Shown: positions 16,606 through 26,254 of the stretch, one piece after another | Layout: each line of letters starts with the position of its first letter | How positions within the stretch are numbered: the stretch's first letter is position 1 | Origin: Imtechella halotolerans | GTDB lineage: Bacteria; Bacteroidota; Bacteroidia; Flavobacteriales; Flavobacteriaceae | Length of the DNA: 64,000 bases | Reading direction: 5' to 3' | Assembly (NCBI RefSeq): GCF_028743515.2 | Contig: NZ_CP117969.2 | Coordinates: 1,547,001-1,611,000 of the forward strand | Position numbers and translations under genes: made by a program | The notes under the pieces: model-generated | Told to the model about the DNA's origin: nothing | Seen by the model: only the letters and a program-made list of their open reading frames with translations | Databases searched by the model: none

Positions 16606-19464
16606 ATGAATATCAGAACACAGTCTATAATAAGCTTGTTATTAGTTCTATTCTGTAATAACCCAGCTTCTAAAGCACAGATTCAGGAAAATAAAGATAC
16701 AATCGATAATCCTAGCATAAAATATGGAAAACTACCTAATGGTTTCACTTATTATATAAAACCTATAGATAAACCAATGGAAAAATTAGAAATAAGTTTC
16801 CTTGTAAAAGTAGGAAACTATAATGAAGACATGTATCACTTAGACTTTGCCCACGCCGTCGAACATTTAGCCTTTAAAAGTGCAAAACATTTTCCAGCAA
16901 ACATACTAAATGACAACAGTTTTTTACAACATTTGGAAATGAAAAAAAATGATATATCTGCTCAAACTTCCAATTTTTATACCATATACTCTTTTAAAAT
17001 TCCTTCACATCGTAAGGATGCACTCACCGCAGGATTTCAATTCTTTCAAGATATAGCAAAAAACTTAAAAATAAACAAAAAGGATGTGGACAATGAAAGA
17101 GGCCCCCTAAGACAAGAAATGGTATTTAGACAGGGAGGCAATATGGACAGTTACTTTTTTAAAACAAAACTTGAATCGTTATTATTCCCTTGTTTAAATA
17201 ATTATTCTGATTTTTTTGAACATAATAACAACTTTTCATGGAAATCCTTACACGACTATTATAAAAAATGGTACCGTCCTGATTTAATGGCTGTGGTGGT
17301 GATTGGGAAAATCGAAAAAATAAATGACATTGAGAATCAAATACAAAATTACTTTTCTAGTTTAAAATCACCAAAATATTCCCCTCCTTCCGCAAACTGT
17401 TTTAAAGAATACTTTTATGGAGAAAACAAATTTTTAGTATTGGAGAAACCTAAAAGTATTTCAGATAATAAAGTTAATGTTAAACTTAATATACGTGATA
17501 TTAAAACCATCCATAATGGTGATTATAAAAGTGAAATCATATGGGGAATGATTACTAAGGTTTTAAATAACAGATTCAAAGAACAAGCAAATTCTTACAA
17601 TGAAGATTTTGTTCTAAACTTCCATCCTCCAACCAGAGTCACACCTATATTTCAAATTAATTTTAAGACAAGAAACAATGAAATACCCCAATCACTTAAT
17701 AAAGCCATTTACTCTATAGAACAATTAAAAAAGTTTGGTTTTAATTTAGAAGAATGGGAAGACATCATTAGGAGCCATTTTTCAAATGCTCCTCAACAAT
17801 ATTTTCATTTACAACCAGAATACTGGTTAGAACAAATCAGTAATCACTTTATCTATGAAGATAATCTTGCAGAAAATAAACCTGAAAAAATAAAGCAATG
17901 GCTTTCTGAAATCACTTTAGATGAAATAAATAACATAATCAAAGAATATTTAACAAGTAGTCCAAATGATATTGCAGTAAGTATACCCAACGGATTTCCA
18001 ATTTTAGAATATAATGAGGAACAATTTAATAATTGGATTCTTCAAGCAAAAAAAATAAAGGTATCACCCTTTAAATATCCAAACGCTCCAAAACAATTAT
18101 TAAGTAATTCAGAAGTCGCAAAATTAAAGAATATAAATTTCATTGATTACGGAACCAATAAATTCGGAACCTATGAAATTCAATTAAATAATGGAGTAAA
18201 AGTTGCCTTTCAAAGTGTAAAACCAACAATAAGTTTGAACCAAAACCGAATAATGTTTCATGGATTTAGTAAAAAAGGAGCTTCAATCTTTCCTAAAGAA
18301 GATTACTTTTCAGCTATTAATGCTCCATTAATTATTCGTAATGCTGGTGTAGGAGAAATAGATAAATATGCATTAAGCCGTTATTTAAAAGGTACAAGTT
18401 TTAATAAAGGTATTTTCCCTTATGTCCATTACAATGAAACTGGAATTCGAGGAAATGTAATGTTAAAAGATTTGGAATCCTTTTTACAATTGGTTTATTT
18501 ATATTTTACAAATCCAAGGAAAGACAGTAATGCCTTTGAAAATTGGAAAAAAGATGAAGAAAAGAGACATCAATCTCCAACATATAACGATTTAATCCAA
18601 GAAGATTTTAACGTTGAAATTCGACAATTTTTAGGTGATAGTACAGTGGTTTTTGAAGGCACAAAACGTCTCAATGGCATAGAAGAAACAGATATGGATA
18701 GAGCTTACAAAATATACCAACAACTCTATGGGGATGCTAGTGAATTTACTTTTTTAATTTCAGGAGATTTCCAAATTAAATCAGTTTTGCCAATGATACA
18801 AAAGTACTTAGGAAATCTTCCTATGAGACATCAAAAAACCGAAATTCACCCTTATAAAAAAAATAAAGTGCATTTTATCAATCCACCCATTTACCATATG
18901 TTTTCAGCACAGAATGTTAATGGAGCTTATGAAATGAAAAGTATAAAATATAATCTAAGATTTATAACACAACCTGAGAACCCTTTAGGCTGGAAGGAAA
19001 AAATAAAAGTTGAACTTTTAGGATTATTAATGAATGAGAAAATTAAAAAATTACGATTTTCTAGGAATGCTGCTCTTTACTATTTGGCTGCATATGGTCG
19101 GTACAATTCAAATATAAATTCCTACGAATTAGGAATTACTTTGGATTGTATTAAAGAGGAAATAGAAATGATTCGTTATGAATCAAAAAATATTATTGAA
19201 CAAATAAAAAAGGGAGGCTTTACTACAGACGAATTTAAATTTATTTTAGATTCTTATCTAAATTCTTCTAGATACAATGTAAATCATATCAACAAAAACG
19301 AGCAGATTATTTTGAACATGTACAACTTTTATCGACACAATATTACTTGGAAAAATAACTTCGAAGAACAACAATTCATACGGTCATTAACCAAAGAAGA
19401 TCTACAAAAAACAGCACAAAAGTATTTAAATAAAAACAAGGTAATGGAATTTTTAATGATATAG
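16606..19464 (+). CDS. M16-family zinc metallopeptidase, periplasmic (PqqL-like)
   Basis: A 952-residue insulinase-type peptidase that would degrade peptides. A signal peptide (residues 1-25, ending SKAQ) places it in the periplasm. The inverted zinc motif HxxEH is present as HAVEH at about residues 85-89, with the third ligand region NERGPLRQEM about 75 residues later. It has the multi-lobe M16 layout, with a second M16-like half from about 520. It is the third gene of the susC-susD operon, which suggests that peptides imported by SusCD are cut here. A terminator follows 26 bp after the stop. Substrate is not known. Confidence 0.88.
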   Translation: MNIRTQSIISLLLVLFCNNPASKAQIQENKDTIDNPSIKYGKLPNGFTYYIKPIDKPMEKLEISFLVKVGNYNEDMYHLDFAHAVEHLAFKSAKHFPANILNDNSFLQHLEMKKNDISAQTSNFYTIYSFKIPSHRKDALTAGFQFFQDIAKNLKINKKDVDNERGPLRQEMVFRQGGNMDSYFFKTKLESLLFPCLNNYSDFFEHNNNFSWKSLHDYYKKWYRPDLMAVVVIGKIEKINDIENQIQNYFSSLKSPKYSPPSANCFKEYFYGENKFLVLEKPKSISDNKVNVKLNIRDIKTIHNGDYKSEIIWGMITKVLNNRFKEQANSYNEDFVLNFHPPTRVTPIFQINFKTRNNEIPQSLNKAIYSIEQLKKFGFNLEEWEDIIRSHFSNAPQQYFHLQPEYWLEQISNHFIYEDNLAENKPEKIKQWLSEITLDEINNIIKEYLTSSPNDIAVSIPNGFPILEYNEEQFNNWILQAKKIKVSPFKYPNAPKQLLSNSEVAKLKNINFIDYGTNKFGTYEIQLNNGVKVAFQSVKPTISLNQNRIMFHGFSKKGASIFPKEDYFSAINAPLIIRNAGVGEIDKYALSRYLKGTSFNKGIFPYVHYNETGIRGNVMLKDLESFLQLVYLYFTNPRKDSNAFENWKKDEEKRHQSPTYNDLIQEDFNVEIRQFLGDSTVVFEGTKRLNGIEETDMDRAYKIYQQLYGDASEFTFLISGDFQIKSVLPMIQKYLGNLPMRHQKTEIHPYKKNKVHFINPPIYHMFSAQNVNGAYEMKSIKYNLRFITQPENPLGWKEKIKVELLGLLMNEKIKKLRFSRNAALYYLAAYGRYNSNINSYELGITLDCIKEEIEMIRYESKNIIEQIKKGGFTTDEFKFILDSYLNSSRYNVNHINKNEQIILNMYNFYRHNITWKNNFEEQQFIRSLTKEDLQKTAQKYLNKNKVMEFLMI

Positions 19465-19489
19465 TTTGTTTAATTTGAATAGTATAATA

Positions 19490-19514
19490 AACCGGGAGAT
19501 ATCTCCCGGTTTTC
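19490..19514. terminator. Bidirectional hairpin terminator
   Basis: AACCGGGAGAT (19490-19500) followed directly by its complement ATCTCCCGGTT (19501-19511) and TTTC. It sits between the convergent M16 peptidase and DUF6520-like genes. Confidence 0.85.
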
Positions 19515-19523
19515 TTAGTTAAA

Positions 19524-19808
19524 TTAATCAAGTACTATAGGGTCCAGTGAAGAACTTGTTAATGGTTTGTCATCTTCTCCCGGATTCTGTACTGGATAAA
19601 CCATATAAACAGTATTTGGATCAGAGGAAAAAACTACTCTACACTCTTTATTGCCATTTATGCAATTAACATCTACAGATTCCCACACACCAGGTGAAGT
19701 CTCAATATAGCCTTGAATTACTGCTAAATCTGCTTTTACGTACGCAAAAGACATTCCAATGGCCAATACAAAGGCCAACATCGGTAAAATCATTCTTAAT
19801 TTTTTCAT
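19524..19808 (-). CDS. DUF6520-like small secreted protein
   Basis: A 94-residue exported protein of a Flavobacteriia-specific small-protein family (DUF6520). The start MKKLRMILPMLAFVLAIGMSF is the typical family leader, followed by a short mature part with GVWESVDVNCINGNKECRVVF. That stretch holds two cysteines six residues apart (NC...EC), which could form a disulfide. Function of the family is unknown. It is the second gene after a MauE-like membrane protein on the same strand and convergent with the SusCD-peptidase operon. The secretion signal, disulfide and neighbouring importer make a peptide signal or scavenged peptide conceivable, but that is speculation. Confidence 0.78.
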   Translation of the reverse strand: MKKLRMILPMLAFVLAIGMSFAYVKADLAVIQGYIETSPGVWESVDVNCINGNKECRVVFSSDPNTVYMVYPVQNPGEDDKPLTSSSLDPIVLD

Positions 19809-19907
19809 GATTTCTTAGTATTAATTGTTAAACATTCTGCTCGTTCTTTTTTACAGGTTATGAGCCCTACCCTGCTTCTGTTGCAACAAAAAAATTAATT
19901 TTAATAA

Positions 19908-20369
19908 TCATTTCAGTTTATAATTATTAATAGCTTTTGCACTCGATTCCCGAAGCAATACAATTGCGCTGATAGCCATAATCACCCATATTATATTAAA
20001 TATAAAGTGTTGATTCCATGACAAAAGAGCTATCACTCCTCCACAAGAACACGGTTCATAGGGACTGAAAAATAGAATCCCAATCACATAAGCAGTGAAA
20101 CTCATCATTAACCCAAGAGAACCATATAATCCTTTGAGCCTTGTTTTACGGAATAGTAGCAAAATGGCAACTATTATTTCCAATAACGGAATTACCCATG
20201 ATATAAACCCTGCTTTACTTTTCACATGTGCAAAAGGAGAATTTATAAGATTGTTATGGAAGGTATTCCCTTCCATAAGCTTGCTGAAACCAGTGTAGAC
20301 AAACAGCATAATAAATAATATGCTGATGATTTCAGAAATAAGAATTCTATGTTTTTGCAGCCATTTCAT
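19908..20369 (-). CDS. MauE/DoxX-like redox-associated membrane protein
   Basis: A 153-residue inner-membrane protein with four hydrophobic segments (about 10-30, 53-72, 78-100 and 120-145). It carries the motif PCSCGG (about residues 107-112) followed by LLSWNQHFIFN, characteristic of the MauE-like family found with DUF6520 genes in Flavobacteriia. MauE proteins are linked to disulfide or electron transfer to periplasmic proteins, so this one may help form the disulfide of its small secreted neighbour. It lies 99 bp upstream of the DUF6520-like gene on the same strand and is probably co-transcribed. Confidence 0.8.
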   Translation of the reverse strand: MKWLQKHRILISEIISILFIMLFVYTGFSKLMEGNTFHNNLINSPFAHVKSKAGFISWVIPLLEIIVAILLLFRKTRLKGLYGSLGLMMSFTAYVIGILFFSPYEPCSCGGVIALLSWNQHFIFNIIWVIMAISAIVLLRESSAKAINNYKLK

Positions 20370-20474
20370 GTCATTTGTATCTATTTAATACTTAATAACA
20401 TAAAATTACCAATAGCAAGTGATCCACTACGGATAACGCCTGGTCTATTAGGGATTAATTAAATGAAGTAATTT

Positions 20475-21434
20475 TTACATATCGGAATTTGAAGATCTTA
20501 ATTCCTTGGGTCTAAACCCATACCTTCTTTTGAATTCTCTGGAAAAATGTGTAGCGTTCTTAAATCCTACCTTTTCAGCAATTTCCTTTAACGGGAAATC
20601 CATATGCGCCACTAAAATAAAGGCCTCCTTCAATCGTTCCTCCTTTAGAAATTGAAAAACAGTCAATCCATAAAGTTCTTTAAACCCCTGTTTTAGTTTA
20701 AATTCATTGGTGCCAAAACGATGAGCTATCTCTACTAACGATGGTAATTCTTGTTTCAAATTATTTCTGATATGTTCTCCAACTGCTCTTATAATATCTA
20801 CATCAGGGTACTGTAATACTACCTTATTTGGTCTCTCTTTACGAATATTAAAAGTTTGACTTTTAACTCGTTCTAAATTTTCTTTCTCATACTTTCTGTT
20901 AGAATGTACTAAATCAAAAGCGCTTACAACGATGGATCCATCTAATGCAGGATTAGTGCTGTTGATTATAAAAACAGCACAATTTAAATGAACCAACAAC
21001 TTATTAGAACTCAAAAACGAAAGCCGAATGGGGAAATTATCATTGGATGAATTATTTATGATTGATTTCAAAACCTTCCAATCATGCTTGGCCTTTACAG
21101 ACAAAAGGCTTCCAAAATCCCTCCCCAACAACTCCTTCCTATAAAAACCAATAAATTTCTCAATCTCAACACAGGTATCTGTAATTCTATACTCTTTATC
21201 TAAAATGAAAAAAAATTGATTTGAGAATTCATAAGAAGGACGCGAATTCACATATCCTTCATGTATAAAGGAATCCCTCACCTCCTCTGTTACCATATTA
21301 ACACATAAAGCTATAGCTTCTAAGACATCAGTATAGTCGGTACGTTCTATGGAAGTATAAAACTTACCTTTATAGAGTTCCATCAATTGATTTATAATCA
21401 TTTTCAGTCGGTATTGACTATCAGGATAACACAT
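20475..21434 (-). CDS. AraC-family regulator with N-terminal PAS-like sensor
   Basis: A transcription regulator. The C-terminal 100 residues form a double HTH of AraC type (SLVEIAHRFGTNEFKLKQGFKE, then FPLKEIAEKVGFKNATHFSREFKRRYGFRPKELR). The N-terminal part (about 70-190) contains a PAS-like segment (FFILDKEYRITDTCVEIEKF, LLGRDFGSLL). A longer frame to 21521 exists but starts with TTG and a hydrophobic run; the ATG at 21434 (MCYPDSQYRLK) or 21401 is more plausible. It lies upstream of the MauE-DUF6520 pair on the same strand and is the likely local regulator of those genes or the SusCD operon. Confidence 0.85.
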   Translation of the reverse strand: MCYPDSQYRLKMIINQLMELYKGKFYTSIERTDYTDVLEAIALCVNMVTEEVRDSFIHEGYVNSRPSYEFSNQFFFILDKEYRITDTCVEIEKFIGFYRKELLGRDFGSLLSVKAKHDWKVLKSIINNSSNDNFPIRLSFLSSNKLLVHLNCAVFIINSTNPALDGSIVVSAFDLVHSNRKYEKENLERVKSQTFNIRKERPNKVVLQYPDVDIIRAVGEHIRNNLKQELPSLVEIAHRFGTNEFKLKQGFKELYGLTVFQFLKEERLKEAFILVAHMDFPLKEIAEKVGFKNATHFSREFKRRYGFRPKELRSSNSDM

Positions 21435-21620
21435 AATATCATATTTAAATAAACAATAAGAAAGGGGAAAAATCACTAGCTTATAAAAATACCATACGCT
21501 ATAAAAGATATTTAAAAACAATAAATGTCAGAACAATATATGCATATTGAAAGAAAAGTAAATATAGCCATTATAAATTAACAACTTGAAAATAAAACAT
21601 TTACACACAAATACATCAAC

Positions 21621-21989
21621 TTATAAAAATTCAGATAGATAATCCATTCCTTCTTTCTCATTGATGCAAACTCTAGCTGGAACAGTAGGTGAATTACCTT
21701 TAATAAATATTTCTGATAAGATTAATGATAATGGAGTATCAGAAACCAAGGCTACGGCTTTTATAAGTACAGAACCTTCTGTAGCTAGAAATCTGCGTGC
21801 ATTTACATCAATGCTCCTAATCCCATTAACATTACACAATACAGGATACTTTTTCCCTTTTTGATAATTCAACCTAAAGGAAACTATTTTCCTAGCTGTC
21901 GCTAGATCTATATCTATTCCCTCTTTATAAATAAAAAAGAGTACACCTTCTTTAATCTCAAAGGAGGCATATGCATTTTCAGCTTTCAT
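21621..21989 (-). CDS. STAS/SEC14-like small protein
   Basis: A 122-residue soluble protein with the pattern of flavobacterial STAS-like proteins: ASFEIKEGVLFFIYKEGIDIDLATARKIVSF, then YPVLCNVNGIRSIDVNARRFLATE. No catalytic residues are evident. Such proteins occur near AraC-type regulators and PLP-GNAT fusion genes in Flavobacteriia, but no function is established. It is divergent from the 808-residue gene at 22227, with about 240 bp of shared upstream region. Confidence 0.6.
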   Translation of the reverse strand: MKAENAYASFEIKEGVLFFIYKEGIDIDLATARKIVSFRLNYQKGKKYPVLCNVNGIRSIDVNARRFLATEGSVLIKAVALVSDTPLSLILSEIFIKGNSPTVPARVCINEKEGMDYLSEFL

Positions 21990-22226
21990 TTAACTGGTAC
22001 TTTAATAACAGCATCAAATTAGGAAAATATTTCCATAACACAATGAAAATCAATTATTTAATTGTAATACTTATCTGAAAAGGATTATTACTGATCTGTA
22101 AGGGATTATTTGCCATATAAACTACCAATAAATCAAATTACATCATAAATAATAGCTAGCTTAATTACTGATTCACAACAATATGATCCCTTTTAGATAT
22201 GTCAAATTCCATAATATAGAAGTAAA

Positions 22227-24653
22227 ATGGCTAAAATTAAACGAAATAATTTTCTTGACACAGTGGATGAAGTGTTCACGGATGCCACTAAACAAGGCAT
22301 ATTACATTTATATGCAGATGGAGATACCTTCACCGGTAGAAAGATAAGTATATCCGGAAACCTTCTTTTTCATTTCGGAACAACAGGGTACCTAGGCCTG
22401 GAGCAAGATACTAGGTTAAAAAGTGCGGCTTCAGATGCAATCTTCAAATATGGAACTCAATTCCCCTTGTCAAAGACCTATATTTCACATCCACTTTATC
22501 GAATCCTGGAAGATAAAGTGACGAAGATGTATGGACACCCTATTATTATTACAAAAAATAGTACACTTGGTCATATGGGTGTAATACCAAGTGCTGTGGC
22601 TGATCAGGACGCAATCATATTAGATCATCAGGTTCATTGGAGTGTCCAAAGTGCTGCCAAAACATTAAAAACACGCAGTGTTCCTATTGAAATGATTCGT
22701 CATAATCACCTAAACATGCTGGAAGATAAAATCAAGAAACTGTCTATAAAGCACAAAAAAATATGGTACATGGCCGATGGACTTTATTCTATGTATGGGG
22801 ATGAAGCTCCTATTTCAGATCTTATGGAGTTAAGTAATAAATATCCTCAACTCCATTTCTATTTTGATGATGTTCACGGAATGAGTTGGATTGGCAAGAA
22901 TGGTACTGGTTTTGTTATGAGTAAATTAAAAGAACTACCGGAACATATACTTTTATTTGGCACTCTAAGTAAGACATTCGGTGCATCTGGAGCTGTACTG
23001 GTTTGTTCTAATAAAAAGATGCACCACAAGATTAAAACATTTGGAGGACCTCTTACGTTCTCTGCTCAACTTGAACCAGCTTCGGTGGCAGCAGCCATTG
23101 CCTCGGCTGACATTCATCTTTCGGATGAAATTTATCTATTACAAAATGAATTACAACAACGAATTCATCATTTTAACTCACTTTTAGAAAAAGCGCAACT
23201 TCCTTTAGTAGAAAAAAACAACTCTCCTGTTTTTTATATTGGAACAGGAACCCCTATTACAGGATACAATTTTGTAAATCGATTACTCAAAGAAGGCTTT
23301 TTTGTTAATCTGGGGATTTTCCCCGCAGTTCCAATTAAAAATACAGGAGTTCGTATTACAATATCAAGACATAATGAGAATGAAGAAATAAACGCACTTG
23401 TTCAAGCCATGGAATATCATTACCCAAAGGCTCTAGCCGACACCTACAGCTCACATTCCATAGTGCGTAAGGCGTTTAATCTAAAAACGGATAACACCAA
23501 AACAAAAAATGAAAATACGGACTTTGGTTTCTCTGTTCAGGTGGAAAATAGTATACACAAGATTGATAAAAAGGTGTGGAATTCCATTTTTGCCAATAAA
23601 GGAGTCTTTGATTGGGATGGGCTCTGTTTTCTAGAGAAAACGTTTTCTAAAAATGACAAAACGGAGGAAAATTGGAGCTTTTATTATTTCATTATCAGGG
23701 ATCAGCATGATATCCCATTACTCGCCACATTTTTCACATATTCACTTTGGAAAGATGATATGTTGGCACCACAACAAGTCTCGGAGAAAATTGAAACCAT
23801 TCGATTGAAAGATTCGTATCATATGACCTCGTATGTACTTAGCACTGGGTCTTTGTTTACTGAAGGAGAGCATCTCTATTGTAATACGTCTCATCCACTG
23901 TGGCAAAATGCCATGTATCAGTTATTTGAAGAGATAGAAAAACTAGATAACACACTAAAGTCCTCTATGATTGTATTCAGAGATTTTGAGGTTAATGAAG
24001 TTCTTAATGAATTCTTTCATAATCATGGTTATTTTAAAATCTCTATGCCGGAATCCTGCCAGTTAACAAATCTAAAATGGAAAGATACAAACAGTTATAT
24101 TGATACATTATCTCCTAAATCCAGAAGGCATTTTAAAAATGATATTGGCCCCTTTGAACAACGTTTTAATATTGAAATTCTAAATACCATTAGCGGAGAT
24201 CAAAGGGAACTCTTCTATTCACTATTTGAAAATGTAAGAAAAAACAATTTAGGACTTAACATCTTTAGTTTTCCTAAAAAGTTGTTTGAAAACATGTCTT
24301 GTGATAAAAATTGGGAGTTTATTGTTTTAAGCCTAAAATCGGAATATTCAAATAGACAACTTGACATACCAGTTGGAGTAATGTTTAGTTACAAAAATGC
24401 AGGTGGCACCTATGTTCCTTCTTTTGTAGGGATGGATTATGATTATGCCTTTGAACATCAAGTATATAGACAGTTACTGTTTCAAACTGTAAAAAGAGCC
24501 GGTGAATTAGGATTTTCTACCATTGATTTTGGAATGACTGCCGGATTTGAAAAAAGGAAAATTGGTGCCACTGTAACAGAAAAAGTAGCTTACATTCAAG
24601 CCAAGGATAACTTTCCCTTCGAGCAATTGGAAATAATGGGAAGTAAAGGGTAA
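22227..24653 (+). CDS. Bifunctional PLP-dependent acyl-transferase-type enzyme / GNAT-like protein
   Basis: An 808-residue fusion. Residues 1-400 resemble the alpha-oxoamine synthase group (8-amino-7-oxononanoate, 2-amino-3-ketobutyrate and sphinganine synthases): FHFGTTGYLGLEQD (49-62), the PLP-contacting FDDVHGMSWIGKNGTG (213-228) and the Schiff-base lysine in TLSKTFGASGAV (K249). Residues about 430-800 form an acyltransferase-like module (SPKSRRHFKNDIGPF, VGVMFSYKNAGGTYVPSFVGMD, STIDFGMTAGFEKRKIGA). This pattern suggests condensation of an acyl thioester with an amino acid and then N-acylation, as in long-chain amino-lipid synthesis. The actual substrates are unknown. Accessory context; alone on its strand. 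Confidence 0.82.
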   Translation: MAKIKRNNFLDTVDEVFTDATKQGILHLYADGDTFTGRKISISGNLLFHFGTTGYLGLEQDTRLKSAASDAIFKYGTQFPLSKTYISHPLYRILEDKVTKMYGHPIIITKNSTLGHMGVIPSAVADQDAIILDHQVHWSVQSAAKTLKTRSVPIEMIRHNHLNMLEDKIKKLSIKHKKIWYMADGLYSMYGDEAPISDLMELSNKYPQLHFYFDDVHGMSWIGKNGTGFVMSKLKELPEHILLFGTLSKTFGASGAVLVCSNKKMHHKIKTFGGPLTFSAQLEPASVAAAIASADIHLSDEIYLLQNELQQRIHHFNSLLEKAQLPLVEKNNSPVFYIGTGTPITGYNFVNRLLKEGFFVNLGIFPAVPIKNTGVRITISRHNENEEINALVQAMEYHYPKALADTYSSHSIVRKAFNLKTDNTKTKNENTDFGFSVQVENSIHKIDKKVWNSIFANKGVFDWDGLCFLEKTFSKNDKTEENWSFYYFIIRDQHDIPLLATFFTYSLWKDDMLAPQQVSEKIETIRLKDSYHMTSYVLSTGSLFTEGEHLYCNTSHPLWQNAMYQLFEEIEKLDNTLKSSMIVFRDFEVNEVLNEFFHNHGYFKISMPESCQLTNLKWKDTNSYIDTLSPKSRRHFKNDIGPFEQRFNIEILNTISGDQRELFYSLFENVRKNNLGLNIFSFPKKLFENMSCDKNWEFIVLSLKSEYSNRQLDIPVGVMFSYKNAGGTYVPSFVGMDYDYAFEHQVYRQLLFQTVKRAGELGFSTIDFGMTAGFEKRKIGATVTEKVAYIQAKDNFPFEQLEIMGSKG

Positions 24654-24795
24654 AAATACCAATCTTTGATAATCATCGAGCTCCATTGAAAAAAATCAAT
24701 TTAAATATTCGAAATTAATACCAAACACTATGGTTATATCGTACATACAAATACGCTCCATATCCTCATCCTGAACTAAATAAAACCAAAAAATC

Positions 24796-24811
24796 GTTCG
24801 TAGTTACGAAC
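24796..24811. promoter_or_regulatory. 16-bp palindrome in the intergenic region
   Basis: GTTCGTA-GT-TACGAAC, perfect 7-bp arms, followed by TACGA repeats. It lies about 75 bp before the strong hairpin at 24870 and may be an operator for a small transcript. The 524-bp gap (24654-25177) holds no ORF of note. Confidence 0.35.
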
Positions 24812-24869
24812 ACATTACGAAAAATTCTCATATATATTGTGCAAATTTATCTCTGGAAAGTTAAATCAG

Positions 24870-24921
24870 GCAAGGTTGTCAAAACTAAAAAACTATAACC
24901 CATTTGACGACCTTGCTTTTT
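24870..24921 (+). terminator. Strong hairpin with T-run in a gene-free region
   Basis: GCAAGGTTGTCAAA (24870-24883) pairs with TTTGACGACCTTGC (24903-24916), 14 bp with one G-U, and is followed by TTTTT. The G-U is allowed on the plus strand. It lies more than 200 bp after the upstream stop codon, so it may end a short RNA of its own rather than the 22227 gene. Confidence 0.7.
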
Positions 24922-25177
24922 AAAATATGTCAATTGAAAGGATCAAATATGAATGCTCAAGGGTAAATCTTTAAGAATATTTCAAATGTTACGAATGAAA
25001 GGCTCCTCTTCCCTATTCGAAAATCGGAGGTTCTTAATGTTATGAAGTTACCGGCATTATAAAATTTAATAATAATTGTACTCCCAATATTATAATAAAA
25101 AGTACTCCAATTAACTATACGCTCTTAATTGGGTATTACATCTTAAATGCTACAGTTTGTAATGATAACATTTAAAA

Positions 25178-25840
25178 ATGAAAATCAACCAAGCACATAT
25201 TATCATTGAAAAAGGTGTGAAGTTCAATATTGGCTCTCCAAAAGAAGGATATATTAAATATGATTTTGACAAAATTATTGTTTACTTGGAAGCAAAAGGT
25301 AAACGGATATACGGCAATAAATTCAAAATTTATAAAGCTGACCACCCATTAATTTTCAAACTATGTTGCTATTTTATTAAAGACCACTTTAATTGTAAAA
25401 AATTTGGGATAGATATTAATAAGGGTATCCTCTTAAGTGGGCCAGTTGGATGTGGCAAAACAAGTCTAATGAAATTACTGAGGTATATAGTACCTCATAT
25501 TCCTCATTATGAAGTAATCCCCACAAAAAATATTGTTTTTGGATTTAACAATATTGGATTCAAAATTATCGAAGAATATAATGATAAACAGGTGTATTGC
25601 TTTGATGATTTAGGTACCGAAACAACAGGTAAGTACTTTACAAATGTTTGCAATGTATTGGGAGACATTCTACTAGCTCGTCATAAATCCCTTATTAACC
25701 ATCAAATAGTTACCCATGCAACCACTAACTTCAATTCTAATGAACTCAAAGAACATTATGGAAGCGATTTGCACTCGAAAATGCAAGAATTATTTAACTA
25801 CATTTCATTTAAAAAAGGTACTAAAAATAAACATAGGTGA
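25178..25840 (+). CDS. DnaC/IstB-like P-loop ATPase
   Basis: A 220-residue AAA+-type ATPase. Walker A GPVGCGKT (88-95), Walker B YCFDDLG (140-146) and a sensor-like THATTNF (179-185) are clear. The fold matches the DnaC/IstB helicase-loader group, which acts in replication initiation or as transposition helper. No matching transposase or DNA primase is adjacent; an IS3 element follows within 75 bp. It is probably a leftover of a mobile element whose partner genes were lost. The gene looks intact. Confidence 0.75.
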   Translation: MKINQAHIIIEKGVKFNIGSPKEGYIKYDFDKIIVYLEAKGKRIYGNKFKIYKADHPLIFKLCCYFIKDHFNCKKFGIDINKGILLSGPVGCGKTSLMKLLRYIVPHIPHYEVIPTKNIVFGFNNIGFKIIEEYNDKQVYCFDDLGTETTGKYFTNVCNVLGDILLARHKSLINHQIVTHATTNFNSNELKEHYGSDLHSKMQELFNYISFKKGTKNKHR

Positions 25841-25913
25841 TTTTGTAAGCTCCCCTAAAAACAGAACTGTTTAAAATTATAAAAATGATTAATTTTAAAC
25901 CCAAGTTCAAAAG

Positions 25914-26180
25914 ATGAAGAAGAGTAAATTTTCACCCCAACAAATCGCCAAGATTTTAAAAGAGTTTGACAACGGTAAAACGGCTGTTGAGATCAGTCGT
26001 GAATATGGTATAAGTACAGCTGCGTTCTACAAGTGGCGTGAGCGTTATTCCGGAATGAGTGGCAAGGAACTCAAGCGCCTAAAAGAACTGGAAGAAGAAA
26101 ACCTCCGATTAAAACAAATGTATGCCTCCCTTGCTTTGGATCATCAGATGGCCAAAGAGATCATTGAAAAAAAGCTTTAA
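25914..26180 (+). CDS. IS3-family transposase OrfA
   Basis: An 88-residue DNA-binding subunit. It has a helix-turn-helix ([40 protein letters not shown]) followed by a leucine-zipper-like helix ([19 protein letters not shown]). The end of the gene contains the heptamer A AAA AAG (26168-26174) in the zero frame, GAA-AAA-AAG. A -1 slip there enters a frame that runs without stop into orfB and gives the OrfAB transposase. Confidence 0.92.
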   Translation: MKKSKFSPQQIAKILKEFDNGKTAVEISREYGISTAAFYKWRERYSGMSGKELKRLKELEEENLRLKQMYASLALDHQMAKEIIEKKL

Positions 26181-26254
26181 AGCCCTGTCGTAAACGCGCC
26201 ATTAGCGAAGAACTGGCTCATTACGGCATTAGCAGGGCGTGTCGTGTACTGAAT

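Noticed and set aside
25178-25840. IstB of an IS21 element
   Set aside because: No istA beside it; the Walker motifs fit the wider DnaC/IstB group, so a specific IS21 call is not supported.
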